Source: Caulobacteraceae bacterium
GTDB taxonomy: Bacteria; Pseudomonadota; Alphaproteobacteria; Caulobacterales; Caulobacteraceae
Direction: 5' to 3'
DNA length: 64,000 nucleotides
Assembly (NCBI GenBank): GCA_031291645.1
Contig: JARLIQ010000036.1
Location: 108,363-172,362, forward strand
Below the pieces are notes generated by a model. That model did not search any database. It had not been told where the DNA came from and saw nothing but the letters and a program-made list of their open reading frames with translations. Of this stretch, positions 25,351 through 33,726 are shown piece after piece (the stretch's first letter is position 1; each line of letters starts with the position of its first letter). Both the position numbers and the translations under genes were made by a program.

Positions 25351-26092
25351 CTAGGCGCCGGACGATGGAAAGCGCCACCCGTCGCCCCCCGATCGAGGCC
25401 GAGCGCAGGGACACCTCGGCCCAGAACCGCTGGCCGTCCTTGGTGCGGCAGCGCCACGCGAACTGGTGCGGCGCGCCCGACGCCGGCGCCTGTTCGATCT
25501 GCGCGACCGCCTCGTCCCGGGCGTAAGGCGCCTCGCCCGCCAAGATGAGCCCGATGTCGCAGCCGACCAGGTCGCCCGGCGCATAGCCAAAGATGGCGCA
25601 ACCGGCCTCGTTGACCTCGGTGAAGATTCCGGTGGGCATGTCGATGACGAAGACGCCCTCGCTGATCGCGGCGAAGATCGAGCGGAACCGCTCCTCGCTG
25701 GCTCGCAGCGCCATCTCGACGTTGCGTCGCTCCAGCGCCATCTGGATGGTCGCGTACAGCTCCCGCTCCGAATAGGGCTTGATCAGGTAGCCATAGGGCT
25801 TGGTCGCCCTGGCCCGCTCGAACGTCGCTTCTTCCGAATAGGCGGTCAGGTAGATCACCGGGATTCCCAAATCGGCGAGGATGCGTGCGGCGGTCTCGAT
25901 GCCGTCCATGTCGCCCTCGATGTGGATGTCCATCAGGACCAGGTCCGGATGGTGATCGACGATGTCGCGCAGGGCGATTTCGCCGGAAGCTGCGACCGCG
26001 GCCACGTCGAAGCCGAGCTTGGTCAGCTGCTGCTTCAGGTGGAGGGCGACGATGCGCTCATCCTCCACCGCCACGATCCGCGCCGGCGTCAT
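25304..26092 (-). CDS. Response regulator with receiver and PAS domains
   Basis: 262 residues. A receiver domain (1-125) carries the acidic pair E10/D11, phosphoacceptor D55 in LVLMDIHIEGD, and the lysine in GYLIKPYSE. A PAS domain follows (about 130-245; ERFRSIFAAISEGVFVID). There is no DNA-binding or catalytic output, so it probably acts by protein-protein contact or feeds back on its kinase. Its start overlaps the kinase stop by ATGA, indicating translational coupling. The last 47 bases lie antisense to the P450 3' end. Confidence 0.85.
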   Translation of the reverse strand: MTPARIVAVEDERIVALHLKQQLTKLGFDVAAVAASGEIALRDIVDHHPDLVLMDIHIEGDMDGIETAARILADLGIPVIYLTAYSEEATFERARATKPYGYLIKPYSERELYATIQMALERRNVEMALRASEERFRSIFAAISEGVFVIDMPTGIFTEVNEAGCAIFGYAPGDLVGCDIGLILAGEAPYARDEAVAQIEQAPASGAPHQFAWRCRTKDGQRFWAEVSLRSASIGGRRVALSIVRRLASSGGGSPPAGSRSP

Positions 26093-27168
26093 GCCGCGAC
26101 CGGGAACTGCAGCCGAAAGCGGGTGGGCGCCGAGCGCCGCACCTCCATGGCCGCGCGCAGCTGTTCGGACAGCAGGTAGACCATCTGGAGACCGAGGGTG
26201 TCGGCGTTGGGGATCTCCAGCGCGTCCGGAATGCCGATCCCGTCGTCGCTGACCGACAGGACGACGTCGTCGTTGGGCTCGCGCGCCAGAGCGACCTCGA
26301 TATGGCCACGCTGGCCGTCCGGAAAGCCGTGCTTCAGGGCGTTGGAGATCAGCTCGTTGACCACCAGGCCGCAGGGAATGGCCACGTGGATCGGCAGCTG
26401 GACGTCCGCCGCATCGATCGACAGGCCGATCCGGCCCGGATCGACGCTGTAGGACGAGACCAGGTTGGGCGCCAGGGTATCGAGGAAGAGCCCGAAGTCG
26501 ACGCGCTCGAAGTCCTTCGACTGGTACAGGGTCTGATGGATCAGGGCCATCGACTTGATCCGGTTCTGGCTCTCCATCAGGATCGCGGTGACCGTTTCAT
26601 CATTAATCTTCGAGGCCTGGAGATAGAGCAGGCTCTGGATGATCTGCAGGTTGTTCTTCACCCGGTGGTGGACCTCGCCCAGCAGCAGCTCCTTTTCCTT
26701 GAGCGCCGCCTCGATCCTCTGTTCCTTGTGCTTGCGGTCCGAGATGTCGACGATGGCCGACAGCACCATGGCGCCTTCCTCCATCTCGATGGGATTGAGA
26801 CCGATCTCGACCGGGAATTCGCTGCCGTCCTTGCGCAGGCCAAAAAGGTCCCGCCCAGCGCCCATCGCGCGCGAACGGGGCTCGCCGAAGAACGCCTCGC
26901 GCAGGCCCGGGTGATGGCCGCGGAACCGCTCGGGCACCAGGATCTCGACCGGCTGGCCCAGCAATTCGCTGCGCGGGTAGCCGAACAGCCGTTCGGCCTG
27001 GGTGTTGACCATCTCGATCAACCCGCTCTCGGCGATCATCACCATGGCGTTGGGCGCGGCCTCGACGACCCGCTGGAAGCGCGCCTCGCTGTTCTCCAGC
27101 GCGCGCCTCATGCTCCGCCGCCGGGCCGCGCTGCTCGTCTTCTGGTCTCTAACCGTCGGCATGGCCAT
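26089..27168 (-). CDS. PAS-domain histidine kinase, HisKA_2 type
   Basis: 359 residues. The PAS domain lies at about 27-145 (ARFQRVVEAAPNAMVMIAE), followed by the HisKA_2 phosphoacceptor block LLGEVHHRVKNNLQII (161-177). The HATPase domain has N-box NELISNALKHGF and G1 DDGIGIPDA. No membrane segment is seen, so it is a soluble sensor. ATG 27168 (MAMPTVRDQK) is preferred over the upstream in-frame ATG 27372, whose extra 68 residues are low-complexity. It is the first gene of a two-gene operon with the receiver-PAS protein. The signal is unknown. Confidence 0.88.
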   Translation of the reverse strand: MAMPTVRDQKTSSAARRRSMRRALENSEARFQRVVEAAPNAMVMIAESGLIEMVNTQAERLFGYPRSELLGQPVEILVPERFRGHHPGLREAFFGEPRSRAMGAGRDLFGLRKDGSEFPVEIGLNPIEMEEGAMVLSAIVDISDRKHKEQRIEAALKEKELLLGEVHHRVKNNLQIIQSLLYLQASKINDETVTAILMESQNRIKSMALIHQTLYQSKDFERVDFGLFLDTLAPNLVSSYSVDPGRIGLSIDAADVQLPIHVAIPCGLVVNELISNALKHGFPDGQRGHIEVALAREPNDDVVLSVSDDGIGIPDALEIPNADTLGLQMVYLLSEQLRAAMEVRRSAPTRFRLQFPVAA

Positions 27169-27417
27169 CCCGCCCTGGACGCGCCGCGTGCATCGCCGCC
27201 TCCCCCATCGGTCCGGAACTGTCACCCGCCTCCCCACACCACCGCTCCGGTAAGCGTGCAGGGCGCCGCTCGATTGGGGATTGTACCCTAACGCCGCCAA
27301 TGCGCCCACCGTTGCATGGTGCGTGAAGCCGCCGCCCGATCGGCGGCCGGGCGACAGCCACTGACCAGCCATGACGGACGCCTGACGGCTCCCTCCGGGG
27401 GCCGCTCCCGATCGGGA

Positions 27418-29349
27418 TCAGTCCTTCGCCGCCGCCCGGCGCAGGGCCAGTACGGCCTTCAGAGCGGTCTCGTCGTCGATGGTGGTCAAATCGCCCGGAT
27501 CGCGCCCCTCCCAGATCGCCTGCAGCGCCCGGCGCAGCACCTTGCCGGAACGGGTCTTGGGCAGGGCTGGAACGAAGTTGACGCTGGACGGCTTGGCGAG
27601 GGCTCCGATCTCCCGCGCCACCGCCTGGATTATCTCCTGGCTCAGGGCCTCGCCGGCCCGGCTGGCGTCCTTCAGCACCACGAAGGCGACCGGGGTCTGG
27701 CCCTTGATCTCGTCGTGGACCCCGACCACCGCCGCGTCGGCGACCGCCGGGTGGGTGGTGACCGCCTCCTCGATCTCCCGCGTGCCCAGCCGGTGGCCGG
27801 CCACGTTGATCACGTCGTCGGTGCGCCCGAGGATGAAGGTGTAGCCCTCCTCGTCCTGCACACCCCAGTCGAAGGTCGAATAGAGCATCTTGCCCGGAAT
27901 GCTCTGGAAGTAGGTCCGCACGAAGCGGGCGTCGTCGTTCCAGATGGTGGTCAGGCACCCCGGCGGCAGCGGCGCGGCGATCGCCACCACGCCCTTGTCG
28001 CCCGCCGGCACGGGCTCGCCGCTGGCCTCGTCGACCAGTTGCACGTCGAAGCCATAGACCGGCAGGCCCGGCGATCCCGGCTTGACCGGCGCGTCGGTCA
28101 GGCCGCGGCAGAGGGTCAGGATCGGCCAGCCCGTCTCGGTCTGCCAGTAGTTGTCGAGGATCGGCACGCCCAGACTGTCGGCGATCCAGCGCGAGGTCGG
28201 CTCGTCCAGCGGCTCGCCCGCCACGAACAGGGCCTTGAGCGAGGAGCGGTCGTAGCCGGTCAGGTGGCGCGGATCCTCCTTCTTCAGCAGCCTCAGCGCG
28301 GTCGGCGCGGTGAACATGGCGCGCACCCGGTGCCGCTCGACCAGCCGCCAGAACACGCCCGGATCGGGCCGGGTCGGCGCGCCCTCGTAGAGGATGGTCG
28401 CCATGCCCGCGATCAGGGGCCCGTAGACGATGTAGGAATGGCCAACCACCCAGCCGATGTCCGAGGTGGCGAAAAAGACCCCGCCCGGCTGGCCGAAGAA
28501 GATGTGCTCCATCGAAGCGGCCAGGGCGACCGCGTAGCCGCCGGTGTCGCGCTGCACGCCCTTGGGCTTTCCGGTCGTGCCCGAGGTGTAGAGGATGTAG
28601 CTTGGATGGCTGGAGGGCAGGTCGACCGGCGCCACCTCGACGTGGCGGTTGGCCTCGACCAGGGCGCGGGCGTCGATGTCGTGGTGGGCCCAGTGGATCG
28701 GCGCCAGGCCCCGATCGACCATCAGCACCTTGTGCGGCCGGTGGTCGGCCATGCCCAGAGCTTCGTCCAGCAGGGGCTTGTAGGGGATGATCCGGCCCAT
28801 GCGCGAGCCGGCGTCGGCCGCGACGATGACCTTGGGCGCCGCATCGTCGATCCGCGCCGCCAGAGCGCCGCTGGCGAAGCCGCCGAACACCACCGTGTGC
28901 ACCGCCCCGATCCGCGCGCACGCCAGCATGGCGAACACCGCCTCGGCGATCATCGGCATGTAGATCAGGACCCGGTCGCCGACGCCGACGCCCAGGCTGC
29001 GGAAGGCTGCGGCCCAGGCCGTGGTCTGGGCGAGCAGCTCGGCGAAGCTGTAGGTGCGCTCAGTGTCCGTCTCGGTCGAGACCGCGATCAGGGCCGGATC
29101 CTCCGGCCGGCGCGCCGCCCAGCGGTCGACGGCGTTGGCGCACAGGTTGGTCATCCCGTCCGGAAACCAGCGGGCGAACGGCGGCCGGCTGAAATCCAGC
29201 CCCCGCGTCGGGGCCTGGCTCCAGTCGATGCGGGCGGCTTCCTGCAGCCAGAAGCGTTCCGGCTCGGCGATCGAGGCGCGGTGCAGGTCCTGATAGTCTT
29301 CCAGTCGCAAGGCGGCGTTCCCCCACTCATTCAAGCGATCCTGGCGCAA
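27418..29349 (-). CDS. prpE: Propionyl-CoA synthetase
   Basis: About 630-643 residues, AMP-forming acyl-CoA synthetase of the Acs/PrpE group. Seen: YILYTSGTTGKPKGVQRDTGG (P-loop), DIGWVVGHSYIVYGPL, DNYWQTETGWPI, and the C-terminal KTRSGKVLRRAL with the catalytic and acetylatable lysine. It activates propionate to propionyl-CoA. The frame opens at TTG 29349, but TTG 29307 (LRLEDYQDLHR) better matches the family start. A FixK/FNR-like palindrome lies at 29392-29405, a suitable distance upstream of the 29307 start. Confidence 0.9.
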   Translation of the reverse strand: MRQDRLNEWGNAALRLEDYQDLHRASIAEPERFWLQEAARIDWSQAPTRGLDFSRPPFARWFPDGMTNLCANAVDRWAARRPEDPALIAVSTETDTERTYSFAELLAQTTAWAAAFRSLGVGVGDRVLIYMPMIAEAVFAMLACARIGAVHTVVFGGFASGALAARIDDAAPKVIVAADAGSRMGRIIPYKPLLDEALGMADHRPHKVLMVDRGLAPIHWAHHDIDARALVEANRHVEVAPVDLPSSHPSYILYTSGTTGKPKGVQRDTGGYAVALAASMEHIFFGQPGGVFFATSDIGWVVGHSYIVYGPLIAGMATILYEGAPTRPDPGVFWRLVERHRVRAMFTAPTALRLLKKEDPRHLTGYDRSSLKALFVAGEPLDEPTSRWIADSLGVPILDNYWQTETGWPILTLCRGLTDAPVKPGSPGLPVYGFDVQLVDEASGEPVPAGDKGVVAIAAPLPPGCLTTIWNDDARFVRTYFQSIPGKMLYSTFDWGVQDEEGYTFILGRTDDVINVAGHRLGTREIEEAVTTHPAVADAAVVGVHDEIKGQTPVAFVVLKDASRAGEALSQEIIQAVAREIGALAKPSSVNFVPALPKTRSGKVLRRALQAIWEGRDPGDLTTIDDETALKAVLALRRAAAKD

Positions 29350-29391
29350 AGCCGGATGCTAGGCGATAGGCCGGGATCGCGAACGCGGTCA

Positions 29392-29405
29392 TTGATCTAG
29401 ATCGA
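29392..29405. promoter_or_regulatory. FixK/FNR-type box between prpE and the hydrolase gene
   Basis: TTGATCTAGATCGA matches TTGA-N6-TCAA with one mismatch. With the usual -41.5 geometry, transcription would start near 29357 for prpE or near 29440 for the alpha/beta hydrolase; both leave about 50 bases of leader to the preferred start codons. It shares the 11-base core TGATCTAGATC with the box at 59917. Confidence 0.45.
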
Positions 29406-29488
29406 TGCGCGTGCCCATCGCCGTGCTCGCAAGGCCTTGAGGTCCGCGCTAGCGTGGCCGTTGGCAGACAATAGGGGAGAAGAACGCC

Positions 29489-30313
29489 ATGCCGGCGCAC
29501 ACGGTGCAGACCTCGATCGCCGACATTTCCGTGCTGGAGTCGGATGGCGTCGGGCCGGCCGTCTTGATGCTGCACGGCAATTCCTCGTGCAAGGAGGTGT
29601 TCGGCCGCCAGGTCGACAGCCCCCTCGGCCGAAGCTACCGGCTGATCGCCTTCGACCTGCCCGGCCACGGCGCCTCGAGCGACGCGCGCGAGCCGGCCAG
29701 CACCTACACCCTCTCCGGCTATGCCGCCGCGGGGATCGAGGTGCTGCGCCAGCTGGGCGTGGCGCGTGCGGCGGTGGTGGGCTGGTCGCTCGGGGGCCAC
29801 ATTGCGCTCAACATGATCTCCCGGTTTCCCGGCCTGAGCGGGGTCATGATCAGTGGAACCCCGCCCGTGCCCGGCTCGCTCGAAGGCATGATGCTGGGCT
29901 TCCAGCAGAGCCCGAACATGGCCCTGTCCAGCGCCCGCGACTGGTCCGACGCCGACGCCGAGACCTGGGCGCGCGTCACGGCGGGCGCCCAGGGGGCGAG
30001 CGCGCCCTTCATGCTGGCGGCGGCGCGCCGCGCAGCCGGACTGGCGCGGGAAATTTTCTTCGCCGACGCCCTCGCCGGGCGCGCCGACGATCAGCGCCAG
30101 ATCGCCGAGACGGCGACGGTCCCACTCGCCATCGTGAACGGCGCGGACGACCCCTTCGTCAACATCCCCTATTTCGACACTGTCCGGTACGCCAATCTCT
30201 GGAGCGGCGAGGTCCACAACCTGGCCGGCGTCGGGCACGCGCCGTTCTGGGAGGCGCCCGAACGGTTCAATCCGTTGCTGGAGCGGTTCCTGGCGGACGT
30301 CGCCGCCATTTGA
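29489..30313 (+). CDS. Alpha/beta hydrolase
   Basis: 274 residues. HGNSSCKE is the oxyanion region, VVGWSLGGHIALNM carries the nucleophile elbow (serine in GWSLGG), NGADDPFVNIPYF supplies the acid and GVGHAPFWEAPERF the catalytic histidine. The fold is complete. The substrate is unknown; it could be an esterase or a C-C hydrolase. ATG 29489 is preceded by AGGGGAGA about eight bases upstream. Divergent from prpE, convergent with ribokinase. Confidence 0.82.
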   Translation: MPAHTVQTSIADISVLESDGVGPAVLMLHGNSSCKEVFGRQVDSPLGRSYRLIAFDLPGHGASSDAREPASTYTLSGYAAAGIEVLRQLGVARAAVVGWSLGGHIALNMISRFPGLSGVMISGTPPVPGSLEGMMLGFQQSPNMALSSARDWSDADAETWARVTAGAQGASAPFMLAAARRAAGLAREIFFADALAGRADDQRQIAETATVPLAIVNGADDPFVNIPYFDTVRYANLWSGEVHNLAGVGHAPFWEAPERFNPLLERFLADVAAI

Positions 30314-30332
30314 TCCGCATACGCACCTTGGC

Positions 30333-31244
30333 TCAGGCGCCGGCCAGGGCGGCGATGCGATCTCGGTCCGCGTAGCTGGCCGCGGCCCCCTGGGCCGTGC
30401 AGGCGAGCGCGCCGGCGGCCACGCCCCAGGCCAGCGCCGCGGGCGCATCGCCAGTGGCGATCCAGCGGGCGGCGAAGGCCCCGGTGAAGGCGTCGCCGGC
30501 GCCGGTGGTGTCGACCACCTCGACCTTGGACGAGCTCTGCCGATGCGGCGGGCGATGGTGCTCGAACAGCATGGCGCCTTCCGCGCCCAGGGTGACGATC
30601 ACCCCCTTGCCGACCCGGCCGAGCAGGGTCTCCCCGATGGCCGCCGCCGTCTCGTGGCCGGACAGCGCCTTGCCCTCGATCTCGTTGACGACCAGGAAGT
30701 CGGTCAGCGCCAGCAGCGCGCCGTCGATGGCCTCCGGCGCCGGCGCGGCGTTCAGCAGCGTCGCCGCCCCGGCCGCGCGGGCGATCTCGAAGGCCCGCAC
30801 CGTCGCGGCGACCGGCGTCTCCAGCTGGGCGACGACCAGCCGCGCGCCGCCGATCAGGGTTGCGGCGGCGTCCACGTGTTCCGGCGCGAGGTGGGCGTTG
30901 GCGCCGGAATCGACCACGATCGCGTTCTCGCCGCGAGCGTCGACCAGGATGACCGCCATGCCGGTCCCCTGCCCCGCCAGCCGCGCGACGCCGCTGGTCA
31001 CAACGCCGGCCTCGCTCCAGAGCGCCAGGGCCTCGTCGCCGGCCGCGTCATGGCCGATCGCCGCGACCATCGCCGTCGGCGCGCCACAGCGGGCGGCCTG
31101 GATCGCCTGGTTCGACCCCTTGCCGCCCGGCGATTCCACGCGCCCGAGTCCCAGGCAGGTCTCTCCCGGCGCGGGCATCCGCTCGACGGACAGGCTCACA
31201 TCGCGGTTGTAGCTACCGACGACGACGATTTCGGCTGAGGTCAT
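30333..31244 (-). CDS. rbsK: Ribokinase (PfkB family)
   Basis: 303 residues. The N-terminal VVVGSYNRDVSLSVERMP and SPGGKGSNQAIQAARCGA are PfkB signature 1. VVDTTGAGDAFTGAFAARW is signature 2 with the catalytic aspartate. It phosphorylates ribose or a closely related sugar. ATG 31244 is used; the open frame continues upstream into the formamidase gene, but that part is only its shadow. It lies 62 bases downstream of the formamidase gene on the same strand, with a perfect hairpin between them, so co-transcription is doubtful. Confidence 0.85.
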   Translation of the reverse strand: MTSAEIVVVGSYNRDVSLSVERMPAPGETCLGLGRVESPGGKGSNQAIQAARCGAPTAMVAAIGHDAAGDEALALWSEAGVVTSGVARLAGQGTGMAVILVDARGENAIVVDSGANAHLAPEHVDAAATLIGGARLVVAQLETPVAATVRAFEIARAAGAATLLNAAPAPEAIDGALLALTDFLVVNEIEGKALSGHETAAAIGETLLGRVGKGVIVTLGAEGAMLFEHHRPPHRQSSSKVEVVDTTGAGDAFTGAFAARWIATGDAPAALAWGVAAGALACTAQGAAASYADRDRIAALAGA

Positions 31245-31254
31245 GGTCAAGGCT

Positions 31255-31277
31255 CCGGCGCCGTTCTTAGGCGCCGG
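31255..31277 (-). terminator. Perfect GC hairpin after formamidase gene
   Basis: CCGGCGCC (31255-31262), loop of 7, GGCGCCGG (31270-31277). It sits between the formamidase stop and the ribokinase start. There is no T-run, so it may attenuate rather than fully terminate. Confidence 0.4.
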
Positions 31278-31306
31278 CCGCCGCCCTGCAAAGCCCCCGC
31301 CGCGCC

Positions 31307-32380
31307 CTATACCTTGCGCGGGAAGACCGAGCGGGGGATGCGCACGTGCGCGCCCTGCCGCCCGTCGACCACCTGGGTGATGGCGAAATCGCCCGCCACG
31401 CTCATCAGCGAATAGGCGTCGTTCCTCGAAAGGCCCACGTGGTCGCTCAGAAGGCCCAGCATATCCAGCGAGGCGTTGCGCGTGGCGACGTTCAGGTCCT
31501 CGTCGAAGCCGTGCACGATCCACCAGTTGGGGGTTTCGAGCAGCGGGCTCGGGAACTTGAAGTCCTTGCGCAGCACGATCTGGAACAGGACGTTCAGCGA
31601 GGACTCGATCGCAGTGCCGGACAGCTCGCCGTCGCCCTGGCTGACGTGGGGGTCGCCGATCGAGAACAGGCCGCCGTCCACCTGGACGGGGTAGTACATC
31701 GTCGCGCCCGCCCCGATGCGCCAGTTGTCGATGTTGCCGCCGTGGGCGCCGGGCGGGATGGTCGAGACCCGGCCCTTGACGTCCATGGCGACGCCCGCCG
31801 TGCCTAGGTGGGGCCGGGCCGGCACCCGCACGCCCTTCAGCGCCGGCTGGCGGTCGCACTCGGGGCAATGGGTGATGGCGCCGGGCGTCAGGTACTTGCC
31901 GGGGAAGTCGTAGGCGTAGAGCGCCTGGGCCTGGTTGGCGTTCGGATCGAGCTCATAGATGGTGACCCGCTCCTTCTCGCCGAACTCCTTGTAGAGGTAG
32001 CCCCAGTTGGCGGCGAGGTTGGAGCCGTAGTTGCAGCGCGGGACCATGCGCAGGTAGCGCACTTCCAGCATGTCGCCGGGCTTGGCGTCCTCGACGTAGA
32101 TCGGCCCGGTCATGATGTGGACGCCCGGGTTGCGGTCGCTCTCGGGGATCTCGCGGAAGATGGTCTGGACGCCCTCGTCCATCATCAGTTCCGGCGCGTC
32201 GCCCGCGTGGTGGGTGATGGCTTCCGCCTGGATCAGGTCGCCGCTCTTGACCTTCAGCGCCGGCGCCAGGGCGGCGTCGAAATAGCCCCAGTGGACGGTC
32301 TTGGGCGTCGCCTTCAGCTGGTGCAGGGCCCCCGGAACCGTGTCGGGCCGGTTTGCGCCGTCGTCACAGATGAACGCCAT
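31307..32380 (-). CDS. Acetamidase/formamidase family protein
   Basis: 357 residues, FmdA/AmdA family. Seen: VKSGDLIQAEAITHHAGD, the long conserved stretch ending in PPGAHGGNIDNWRIGAGAT, QVDGGLFSIGDPHVSQGDGE, and AITQVVDGRQGAHVRIPRSVF at the C-terminus. The family hydrolyses formamide or short aliphatic amides to ammonia and acid in the cytoplasm. ATG 32380 has the family N-terminus. It may serve amide nitrogen released by the neighbouring RutA-type operon, but that link is inference. Confidence 0.88.
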   Translation of the reverse strand: MAFICDDGANRPDTVPGALHQLKATPKTVHWGYFDAALAPALKVKSGDLIQAEAITHHAGDAPELMMDEGVQTIFREIPESDRNPGVHIMTGPIYVEDAKPGDMLEVRYLRMVPRCNYGSNLAANWGYLYKEFGEKERVTIYELDPNANQAQALYAYDFPGKYLTPGAITHCPECDRQPALKGVRVPARPHLGTAGVAMDVKGRVSTIPPGAHGGNIDNWRIGAGATMYYPVQVDGGLFSIGDPHVSQGDGELSGTAIESSLNVLFQIVLRKDFKFPSPLLETPNWWIVHGFDEDLNVATRNASLDMLGLLSDHVGLSRNDAYSLMSVAGDFAITQVVDGRQGAHVRIPRSVFPRKV

Positions 32381-32765
32381 CGATGGATCTCCGCCGCGCC
32401 TGCCGCGCGGTGCTGGTTGCTGGTCCCCCGGCCGCCCCGCCTTGGCTTGCGGGGGATCTGGCGGCCGCGTTATTCGCCAGACGCTAGCCGCCGGACCCGC
32501 CCCGGTCTTGCTTGGCGACGTACGAGCACTTGGCTGGCGGCCATGACGCCGACCGTCTCGCCGAATTTATGGGCGCCGCTGCATCAATCGCGCGCACCGC
32601 TCCGGCGGCCGGCTTCCGGCGATCGTCCGCGCTAAAGGATGGGGCGCGCAGGTGCAAGACCCGGGGCGTGTGCGCGACTAGCCTTGGCCCTACAATCCTG
32701 GCTTGAGACGCCGTCCGGGGCGAGCCTAGCGCTCCGGTGCGGCGCATTTGCGTATTGGGGGCATC
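32381..32765. other. Intergenic region between divergent formamidase and SDR genes
   Basis: 385 bases that must hold the promoters of two divergent genes. Short open frames occur on both strands (for example 32512-32706) but have no ribosome-binding site or family resemblance. I see no RNA gene. Confidence 0.4.
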
Positions 32766-33614
32766 ATGGCGAATTGGTTGATCACGGGCGTCAGCGGCGG
32801 GCTGGGCAAGGCCCTGGCCGAGGCGGCGCTGGCGCGCGGCGACAAGGTCGCCGGCACGGTGCGCAAGGCCGCCGACCTCGCGGCGTTCGAGGCTGTCGCG
32901 CCTGGCCGCGCCCGCGGCTTCCTGCTCGACGTCAGCGACGAGGCGGCCGTCCGCGCCGCGGTCGATACGGCCGAGACGGAACTCGGCGGCCTGGATTTCC
33001 TGGTCAACAACGCCGGCTATGGCCTGATCGGCGCGGTCGAAGAGGCCAGCCTCTCTGAGATCCGCGCCCAGTTCGAGGTCAATGTATTCGGGCCCATCGC
33101 GGCGATCCAGGCGGTGCTGCCCTATTTCCGCAAGCGCCGCGCCGGCCACATCATCAACGTCACCTCGGTCAGCGGCATCGCCGCCTGGGCCGGCACCGGG
33201 ATCTACACCGGCAGCAAGTTCGCGCTCGAGGGCGTCACCCAGACCCTGGCCCAGGAGGTCGCGGCCTTCGGGATCAAGGTGACCAACGTCGAGCCGGGCG
33301 GCATGCGCACCGACTACGCTGGCCGGTCGCTGACCACAACGCAGGCCTCGATCGCCGAATACGACGACACGCCCGGCCACGCCGCCAAGATCATCCTCGG
33401 CGGCCACGCCGGCCATGAGTCGGGCGATCCGGCCAAGTGCGCCCAGGCGATCCTGAGGATCGCCGGCGCCGAGAACCCGCCGCTGCAACTGCTGCTCGGC
33501 GCCGACGCCCTGTTCTACGCGACCCAGCACCTCGCCCGCTTCCAAGCCGAGGTCGGTAAGTGGGCGCCGGTGACCCTGTCGACCTCCTACGGCGAGCCCG
33601 AAGTCCATCCGTAG
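32766..33614 (+). CDS. SDR family oxidoreductase
   Basis: 282 residues. NAD(P)-binding TGVSGGLGKALAEAA, NNAGYGLIG, and the catalytic Ser-Tyr-Lys set in INVTSVSGIAAWAG and IYTGSKFALEG define a classical short-chain dehydrogenase. The Arg after the first glycine motif region (TVRK) suggests NADP preference. ATG 32766 follows GGGGG; an in-frame ATG 18 bases upstream is a possible alternative. Monocistronic and convergent with the dioxygenase operon. The substrate is unknown. Confidence 0.85.
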   Translation: MANWLITGVSGGLGKALAEAALARGDKVAGTVRKAADLAAFEAVAPGRARGFLLDVSDEAAVRAAVDTAETELGGLDFLVNNAGYGLIGAVEEASLSEIRAQFEVNVFGPIAAIQAVLPYFRKRRAGHIINVTSVSGIAAWAGTGIYTGSKFALEGVTQTLAQEVAAFGIKVTNVEPGGMRTDYAGRSLTTTQASIAEYDDTPGHAAKIILGGHAGHESGDPAKCAQAILRIAGAENPPLQLLLGADALFYATQHLARFQAEVGKWAPVTLSTSYGEPEVHP

Positions 33615-33644
33615 GGCGTGGCGCCTGCGCCGGATGGCATGAAA

Positions 33645-33669
33645 ACGGGCTCCCGGTGAGGGAGCCCGT
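33645..33669. terminator. Intrinsic terminator between SDR gene and dioxygenase operon
   Basis: Perfect 10-base stem ACGGGCTCCC / GGGAGCCCGT with loop GGTGA. On the minus strand the stem is followed at once by a TTTTC tract, so it ends the TonB-to-dioxygenase operon. On the plus strand a T-tract comes four bases later, so it can also serve the SDR gene. Confidence 0.75.
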
Positions 33670-33726
33670 GGTCGTTTTGGCGGCCCGTCCTCTCCTTCTC
33701 CCGCACGGAGAAAGGAAGGGAGCATC

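Noticed and set aside
32512..32706. 64-codon frame in the formamidase-SDR intergenic region
   Set aside because: TTG start without ribosome-binding site and no resemblance to any family; both strands are open here by base composition.
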